Shown here: one piece after another, positions 57,451 through 64,000 of the stretch
Layout: each line of letters begins with the position of its first letter
Numbering within the stretch: the stretch's first letter is position 1
Assembly: GCF_033115175.1 (NCBI RefSeq)
Contig: NC_084843.1
Coordinates: 57,762,474-57,826,473 of the forward strand
DNA length: 64,000 nt
Origin: Lepus europaeus
Lineage: Eukaryota > Chordata > Mammalia > Lagomorpha > Leporidae
Direction: 5' to 3'
Made by a program: the position numbers and the translations under genes
The notes under the pieces: generated by a model
What the model was told of the DNA's origin: nothing
Seen by the model: only the letters and a program-made list of their open reading frames with translations
Databases searched by the model: none

Positions 57451-58053
57451 TAGATCTACCTTCTTATCAATGTTCAAGTATACATTACATTCTTGTTAGC
57501 TTCGTTCACAGTGCTCTGTGGCAGAACTTCAGAACTTACTCTTTCTAACTGAAACTTTCTACCCTTTCCCCATCCCCTCCCCACTTTGTTTTCTCATTTT
57601 AACATCTAGGGATACTTTGCAGCCAGAGAGCTAGTATTGACTTTGGGCTTAGGTTACTTTACATTACATTTACAATTCTCTGGCCAATGCCCCAGTTTAA
57701 ATAGCCATATTATTGGAAACAACATATCAATATCCAAGAGATACAGCAAAACCAGGAAGTAGGAAATATTGAGAAGAAAATTTATAGCAATCAACACCTA
57801 CTTCTTAAAAACATAAAGGTCTCACCCTATCGCCACACCTCCAGGAACTAGAAAAACTGAAACAAATCAAACCAAAAATTAGTAAAAGAAAAGAAATAAA
57901 GATTACAGTAAAAACAAGTGAAATAGTTATAAGCAGAAGATGAACAAAATGAAGAATCAGTTTTTCAAAATTGACAGACCCTTAGTTTCACTAAGAAAAA
58001 CAGATAAAAAAAGCAAATAAATAAATACATAGTCATATTACAACTGAAAGATG
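57451..58053. other. unassigned intergenic DNA
   Basis: Includes an A-rich segment (57740-58040) of possible old L1 origin; not assignable by eye. Confidence 0.35.
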
Positions 58054-58312
58054 AGGGGCCAGTGCTGTGGGGTAGCTAGTAAAGCTGCCGCCTATAGTGC
58101 TGGCATCCCATATGAGCACCAGTTTGAGTTCCGGCTGCTCCACTTCCGATCCAGCTCTCTGCTATGACCTGAGAAAGTAGTAGAAGATGGCCCAAGTGCT
58201 TGGGCCCCTGCACCTACATGGGAGACCTGGAAGAAGCTCCAGGCTCTTGGCTTTGGATCTGCCCAGCTCCTGCTGTTGTGGCCATTTGGAGAGTGAACCA
58301 GCAAATGGAAGA

Positions 58313-58348
<36 letters not shown>

Positions 58349-58390
58349 CTGCCTCTCTGTAACTCTTTCAAATAAATAAATAAGAAGAAA
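58054..58390 (+). repeat. CSINE
   Basis: Head 'gaggggccagtgctgtggggt', long (CT)n end, tail AAATAAATAAATAAG. Confidence 0.92.
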
Positions 58391-58904
58391 GAAAGGAGAG
58401 AAAAAAACCTGAAATATGAGTTTATACCATATGATATCCCCCAAGAACTAGATCTTCGAGTCTAAAGAAGGGCAGTGCTGATTTAGCATGAGTTGAGCAA
58501 AATGCCCAAAGGTATTAGCATCAAGTTTGGTTTGTATGAATCAGACTCTTAGATTTTTGCAAGTCCTTAGGGAAGATCTTCTTTTCAGGAAAAGTCCTAG
58601 GAAAGAAATAGAACTATTTGGCAAAGTAAAGAAAGATCTGTGCTTTCTGTGTGGCCAAATTATCTTATGTGATTTATTAAAGTCTGTGTTGATGACTGAT
58701 GCCACATTAATTGTTTTATTTTCAAGCTGGAACTGTTTCACAAATACCATGATCTGTTTTCAAGGACAGTTACTCATTTTTGTTTTGAAAGAGGCATCAA
58801 AATCCAAGTTTCAACTTTGTAAGAGACAGAAAAGAGGAAACAAGGCCAAATGTCACTCTGAACACCCTAGATAAAATGTCTAAGAGAACTCTTGATTTTT
58901 CTCA
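58391..58904. other. unassigned DNA with one medium ORF
   Basis: Holds an ATG-initiated frame of about 112 codons (58536-58874, plus) rich in Leu, Cys and Lys; no homologue recognised, probably chance. Confidence 0.3.
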
Positions 58905-59747
58905 TGACACCCATGCTCATCTCATCCCAGTAAATGATTCTACCAATCCCCCAGCCAGCAGACTGTCAACATTTGATTCACTCTAGACTCTGCTCTTTCT
59001 CTCATATCCCGCTTGCAATTCATCAGCAAATCATACTGGCTCTGCTTTCACAAGATACCTCAAATCTGACCATTTCTCAGTCCTCCCACTGCTATCACTC
59101 ATTGGTCCAAGTTAGCATATTGCAATCTCTTGCATAGTGTATTGCAACAGCCTCATTACTGATCTGCTCACTTCCACACTTACCCCCTTCAACTTGATTC
59201 TTAGCGTTTCAGCCATGATCAAACTTTTTCAAAGTCATGCCACCTGCTTTTTAAAACCATAAAGTGGTTTCCCATGCACATACTTAATACAATTTCAAGT
59301 TATTTTCATGTTCTGAAGGCCTTACATAATCTGTCCTGATACCTTTCGGACCTCATGTCCTTCCTCTCTTCTTTGTCAACAGCCTCCTGATAGCTGGGCT
59401 TGACTCAAACACACCACTCCCCTTCAGGCCTTGACACTTACTTCTTCCTCAGTCAGGAATATTCTTCCCCACACCCCTCCCTCCCATTGGTCACGTGACT
59501 TCACTGCATTAAAAGTTTTGCTTGACATGCCTAACTAAAATAGCACACCACCCCCCTTCCTTCCTGGTCTTTCTCTATTCCTTTGGCATAATTTATTTTT
59601 CTTTTTAACAATAGTATCTTCCTCCATTAGAGTGTCAGCTCTGTGAAGACACAGACTATGTTTTTTACATTGAACCCACAATGCCTAGAACAGTGCCTAG
59701 CACATAGTAGATGCCCAGTAAGTATTTATTGGATGAATGACTTAAAA
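58905..59747 (+). repeat. long L2 LINE 3' relic
   Basis: About 840 bp in the L2 3' order: 'atgatcaaactttttcaaagtcatgccacctgc', 'aaaaccataaagtggtttcccat', 'ccttacataatctgtcctga', 'ttcaggccttgacacttact', 'aactaaaatagcacacca', and the terminal 'cctagaacagtgcctagcacatagtaga', 'aagtatttattggatgaatga'. Unusually complete for this family. Confidence 0.85.
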
Positions 59748-60299
59748 CTAAGTTATCCATAATAGAACTTAGGAAATTTTAGAGTACAAAATTTGTTAAC
59801 AGATGGCTTTTAAATATTTATAGGAAGATATTTTTAAATTAATTCTTGAAAGTGATACACCTTCATAATTCCTATTTTATCTAATATTTATCTATTTTAA
59901 ACTTATATATGCATTTTCATCTGAAAAATCTCTAGGATAGAATTGTTATCTTATTTGGTAGATGAGGATAATTGAGATTCAGATCAGTTAAGTTCCTGTC
60001 TCAAGACAACAAAGTTATTTAGTGTTGGAGCTGATATTCAAACACGGGTTTTCAAATTATAATCATATATTCTTTGATATTTCTGGCATGGAAGCAAATC
60101 AAAATTCCAATCATTCTACCTACATAAACAAATTTTCATTTGAAAGTCATCTTAAAATTATGACTGCCTTTACCAGTTTAACCTTTTTCCTTTGCCTCTG
60201 TAAGTTTTCTTTGTCCTACTTTATCTGTCCTACTTTATCCTGAAATTTAAAAAAGATAAACAATAGATTTAGCAGGAAATTCTAATGAGAAAAAGAATT

Positions 60300-60640
60300 C
60301 AACAATATGTATTGACTAGCTTCTATGTCCTTTGAGTATACAGAGATGATGATGAACAAAATAAAGTTAGAGAGACAGAAAAGTAAACAGAGAGATGTAA
60401 GGAATTGTGAAAAGTGAGCTTTGGGAACACTCTGGAGAGGCACCCAGTGTAGGGAAAGGGGGAAATTCTAGAGCAGTGACATCCCGGTTAGGAACTGAAG
60501 ACTGCAGAACTCAGCAGTCTGGTTAAGATGGTCAAGGGAGTTGGGCACAGGGAGCAGCCCATGCAAAGGCTGTGTACAAAGACTTGAAGTCAGCACAGAT
60601 CAGGAGCATCTCAAGAGACTTTAAATATATTGAACTAACC
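60300..60640 (+). repeat. ancient interspersed repeat (family not named)
   Basis: Resembles the type at 22975-23930 ('ttgactagcttctatgtcc', 'cagcccatgcaaaggctgtg'). 59748-60299 has no recognised feature. Confidence 0.4.
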
Positions 60641-60749
60641 ACGAATTAGGCGTTCAGTTTCTCTTCAAAGTTTTTCCTTAGGTCAAGTCACTTCACTATT
60701 TCTACCTCCACTTCTTATCTATAAAATGGAGACCGTGATATTTGGCCAT

Positions 60750-60960
60750 TGTTATATACTACTAATAGTATATTTATATATACTAATAATAGCTATAATT
60801 TGCAGAATGCGTATGTATTAATCATAGCTATATACACTAACACTAGTATACTAATAACAGCTATACTTTACAGAATGCTTATATACTAATAATAGCTATA
60901 CATACTAACACTAATATATTCATAATATTTATAATTCACAGAATACTTACGCAGTACCAA
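60750..60960 (+). repeat. degenerate tandem repeat of about 68 bp
   Basis: A unit with 'cagaatg/acttat' and 'actaataatagctata' recurs with anchor points at 60803, 60871 and 60938 (spacing 68 and 67). The last unit runs into the MIR. Confidence 0.8.
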
Positions 60961-61125
60961 GCACATTTAACCATCCCTTTAACCTGTGAGATAGCTGCTG
61001 TTATTATCCCTGAATTACAGATGAGTAAACGGAGGCTTACAGAGGTCAAGTGTTCTCAAGTTTATACATCTAGGAAGTGTCACAAGTAGGATCTGAATTA
61101 GTTCTATCCAACACCAAAGTGTTAG
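60935..61125 (+). repeat. MIR
   Basis: 'tattatccctgaattacagatgagtaaac', 'ggaggcttacagaggtcaagtg', 'aggatctgaatta': clear MIR core. Confidence 0.85.
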
Positions 61126-61149
61126 TCATAAATACTACATTAAAACATT

Positions 61150-61285
61150 AGGGGTGGGCATTCAGCCTAGTGGTTAAGATGCTAAATAGAACACCAGGGG
61201 GCGGGGCATCTGAGGGGTGAGCCAGGGGATGGGAGTGCTCTGTTGATCTCCCTGCCTCTCAAATTCATACATTTTTTTAAATAAT
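61150..61285 (+). repeat. old CSINE-related element with large internal deletion
   Basis: Head-like 'ggtgggcattcagcctagtgg' jumps to 'catctgaggggtgagccagggg' and a diverged tail; ends less than 100 bp before the MYPN coding exon. Confidence 0.7.
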
Positions 61286-61376
61286 TAAATAGAATTAAAA
61301 ATTAAAGTGATTAATAAACATGTATTTGTTATTCTCTAGAAATGATCCTGATTTTTTCTTATTATTTTGTTATAGC

Positions 61377-62278
61377 ATGCAGGACGACAGTGTAGAAGCT
61401 TCTACTTCCATATCTCAGCTTCTAAGAGAGAGCTATTTAGCTGAAACCAGACATCGGGGAAACAATGAGAGAAGTAGAGCAGAGCCTTCCTCCAACCCTT
61501 TCCATTTTGCAAGTCCTTCCGGGGCTGCTGAAGGGGGCGGAGGCCAGGATGACCTTCCAGATCTTTCCGCCTTTCTGAGCCAAGAAGAATTAGATGAAAG
61601 CGTCAACCTGGCGAGATTGGCCATCAATCACGATCCTTTGGAGCAAGCAGATGAAGCTCAGGCTAGAAAACATCTTTCTTCTGATCAGATGAAACACTTG
61701 CCTAAATCCAACTTGGAGCCTAACTTCTGCCAGGATAACCCTCGAAGCCCTACCAGCTCTAAAGAGAGCCCACAAGAGGTCAAAAGGCCACCGTATAGTT
61801 CTGAAACCCAGTCCAAGAAAGTGTTCTTAAATAAAGCGGCCGATTTCATTGAGGAGCTATCCTCTCTTTTCAAAGCCCACAGCTCCAAGAGGATTAGACC
61901 TCGTGCCTGCAAAAACCACAAGAGTAAACTGGAATCTCAAAGCAAAGTTATGCAGGAAAACAGCTCCAGTTTTTCAGAGCTGTCGGAAAGACGAGAAAGA
62001 TCTTCTGTTCCCATCCCTATTCCTACGGACACCAGGGACAATGAAGTAAACCATGCCCTCGAACAGCAGGAAGCCAAGAGGCGTGAAGCTGAGCAGGCTG
62101 CCAGCGAGGCAGCTGGCGGAGACACCACGCCAGGTTCTTCCCCTTCGTCTTTGTACTATGAAGAACCTCTGGGGCAACCTCCCCGGTTCACTCAAAAGTT
62201 ACGGAGCAGAGAAGTTCCAGAGGGAACCCGGGTACAGTTGGATTGCATAGTGGTAGGAATTCCACCGCCTCAAGTAAG
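61377..62278 (+). CDS. MYPN: MYPN (myopalladin), first coding exon
   Basis: Myopalladin is a sarcomeric Ig-domain scaffold of the palladin/myotilin family. It sits at the Z-disc and I-band, binding nebulin/nebulette, alpha-actinin and actin, and the cardiac ankyrin-repeat protein CARP through its N-terminal region. The exon encodes residues 1-300 plus two bases of codon 301. It opens MQDDSVEASTSISQLLRESY. An acidic/hydrophobic stretch lies at 59-84 (DLPDLSAFLSQEELDESVNL), a Ser/Pro-rich segment at 120-145, a basic cluster at 170-184 (SKRIRPRACKNHKSK) and a helical, probably coiled-coil segment at 222-246. The first Ig domain starts near 268 (PPRFTQKLRS) with its first core Cys at 290, where the exon stops. 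Acceptor TTGTTATAG|CATGC (exon base 1 at 61376); donor CAAGTAAG|GTAAAA. The remaining Ig domains lie outside. The close match to recalled human MYPN fixes the ATG at 61377; no frame damage seen. Confidence 0.96.
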
Positions 62279-64000
62279 GTAAAAATGTCCCATTAGTCAT
62301 GTTTGGCAGTTGCTTTCCGTCAACCATGGTATTCCTAAGTATTATCTTTTTTAGTATATGATTTCAAGCGTTATATACTGCATATGAAAATTATGTATTA
62401 AATATGAAAAAGGCAGTGTGTAAAGTAGGTCTGTCCAATAGATAATACTAAAAATGCAATTTAAAATTTTCTAGTAGCCACATTTTTAGAAAGTAGAAAG
62501 AACTAGGTGAAATATGTTTCACCTAGTTATATTTATTTACCTAATATATTTATGTACCTAATATATTAAAAAAGATTATGATTTCAGCATATAAGAATTA
62601 TTAATATAAAAATTATTTTACCTTCTATTCATCATACCAGGGATTCAAAAATCCAGTGTGAATTCCACACTTAGAAAACATCTCAATTTGGATGCTAAAT
62701 TTTTCTAAGAAAAACTTACTCTTCATTCAGATTTCATAAAATTTATAGTTGAAAAAGTAGATTAAAATGCATTAAAGTTTTTTAATAACCAAATTGGGTA
62801 TGAAATTTTTTAAGTCAAATGAATTAAAATGAAACATAATTCCAAATTCAGTTCTTCATTCACACAAGCCACCTTTCAAGTGCCTGATAGCTAATGACTA
62901 GAATGTTGAGCAGTGTGGGTCTACATTCTGTAGCTTTGAAAAAAGAAAGTATTTAAGATCTCTACTCAATGAATACTGGTTGTATTTTTAAAATTTTAAT
63001 GAAAGTCATATAATAGTATACAAACTGATGGAATAAAGCATAAAATGGGTTGTGGCAAAGGTCAACTGACAGACTTATTTTACATGTATTAAAATTATGA
63101 TAAACTTCTGATGTCAGCTTACTGAATGTTATTCCCCTAAATGCCCAAGTATTGCCCTGATATAACTGGTGAGTAATAGCAAAGGTGTTTGTCTTTTATC
63201 TGCTTGGCCTAGTCACTTTCCTGTGAGGCAATTAAAGTATAAGGTTCAGGACTCTTCACTTGCTTAGCCACTACCTAATTTTGTTTATTTATTTATTATT
63301 TTTAAGAAGTTCTTCCACATTTATGATCTGCAGGTCCCACAAAACCTGGAGCCAGTCTTAGTCCCCAGGTGCTTTTTGTGAAATGTATTCTTTTTTTAGT
63401 GAATTCCTGGTGTAAATGTTGTCCTGTAAAAGTCACCTGGCCTCCCTAACCACCTAATTACTACTAGAATATTACTTCATTACTATTTCATGTTTATTTG
63501 CTGTATATAAGCAGAGCCTTGTCTTTTTTCCTTATGTCATAATCATAGGACATAGCATTAATATCAGTAATAGTATTTGTACTTATTACATGCATGCAAA
63601 TTCAAGGGATTCTGGTCCAAAGATGTTTCCATACATTGAATTTTGCTTTTCAATGGCAACATAAAACAATATAAAATATTTTTACAATGGTATAAATATT
63701 TTACTATCAGGTTATGCAACTGACCTTCTTGAGGGCCGGGGTTCTTTGTATCTGGAGGATCAAGCACAGTGCCTGGCCCATAGTCACTCAGAAATGTTGA
63801 GTGAACTAATGAATAAAGAAAAAGGAAAACAGGAAACTCAACCTAGATTTAATGCAGGAGTGAGACAGTTGACCTAGCATGTAGCGAAAGCCTGGAACTG
63901 AAGAATACAAGGCGGGTCTACCCTTGTCCTCTAAACGTGCCTGATGACCCTCCCAGGGACTTTGGTCAGTAATGCTAACAGGATGGCATTACAGCACCAT
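62279..64000 (+). other. MYPN: MYPN intron (partial)
   Basis: Sequence after the donor at 62279. No SINE is present. An L2-type 3' end lies at 63722-63825; the rest is AT-rich single-copy sequence with no exon recognised. Confidence 0.75.
63722..63825 (+). repeat. L2 3'-end relic
   Basis: Reads like the L2 terminal block ('gagggc..', then 'cacagtgcctggcccatagtc', then a GTTGAGTGAA..TGAATAAA end). Old and diverged. Confidence 0.55.

Noticed and set aside
58536..58874. 112-codon plus-strand frame before the L2 relic
   Set aside because: No homology recognised, no splice or promoter context, and the length is within chance for the number of frames examined.

Overview
The window is mammalian nuclear DNA, almost certainly from a lagomorph (rabbit or close relative). 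The main evidence is about fifty copies, in both orientations, of the lagomorph C-repeat (CSINE), a tRNA-derived SINE. Its head reads like ggccggcgc..gtggc and carries a 'catcccatatggg' block, and it ends in a CT-rich stretch and an AAATAAAT or pure-A tail. The window also holds lagomorph-type L1 3' ends, MaLR LTRs and worn L2/MIR relics. Nothing prokaryotic or viral-genome-like is present.

Two protein genes are identifiable, each as one coding exon. The left part (1 to about 18.8 kb) is the 5' end of HERC4 on the minus strand: a CpG-island promoter (about 18.07-18.98 kb), a candidate noncoding exon 1 with its donor at 18450/18449, and the first coding exon (16463-16688, 75 codons plus 1 nt, RCC1-like repeats). 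The rest of the left 16 kb reads as intron. The right end is the start of MYPN (myopalladin) on the plus strand: the first coding exon is 61377-62278 (300 codons plus 2 nt), ending inside the first Ig domain. The two genes face away from each other, as HERC4 and MYPN do on human chromosome 10q21.

The 42 kb between them is repeat-rich intergenic DNA. The best candidate for the MYPN promoter is near 52.1-52.4 kb: a CCAAT box, TEAD-type GGAATG, E-box and TATA-like element within 40 bp, followed by a possible noncoding exon ending in a splice donor at 52406. A perfect MEF2 site plus a CAGCTG E-box lies about 440 bp further on. This fits a striated-muscle gene but is inferred.

Region by region: 0-10.5 kb, SINE-dense HERC4 intron with L1 pieces and one clear nested L1/SINE/SINE insertion; 10.5-20.5 kb, nearly SINE-free, HERC4 promoter and 5' end; 19.6-24.5 kb, three solo MaLR LTRs and a pair of inverted SINEs sharing a 141-bp perfect match; 24.6-37 kb, SINE-rich intergenic; 37-40.6 kb, quiet; 43-51.5 kb, SINE-dense with a GAA/TTC triplet tract grown from a SINE tail; 52-56 kb, putative MYPN 5' region; 56-58.4 kb, more SINEs; 58.9-59.7 kb, a long L2 relic; 61.4-62.3 kb, the MYPN exon; then MYPN intron to the end.

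I found no undescribed gene system. The most useful leads are the SINE inverted-repeat structures, the HERC4 promoter architecture and the candidate MYPN muscle promoter.
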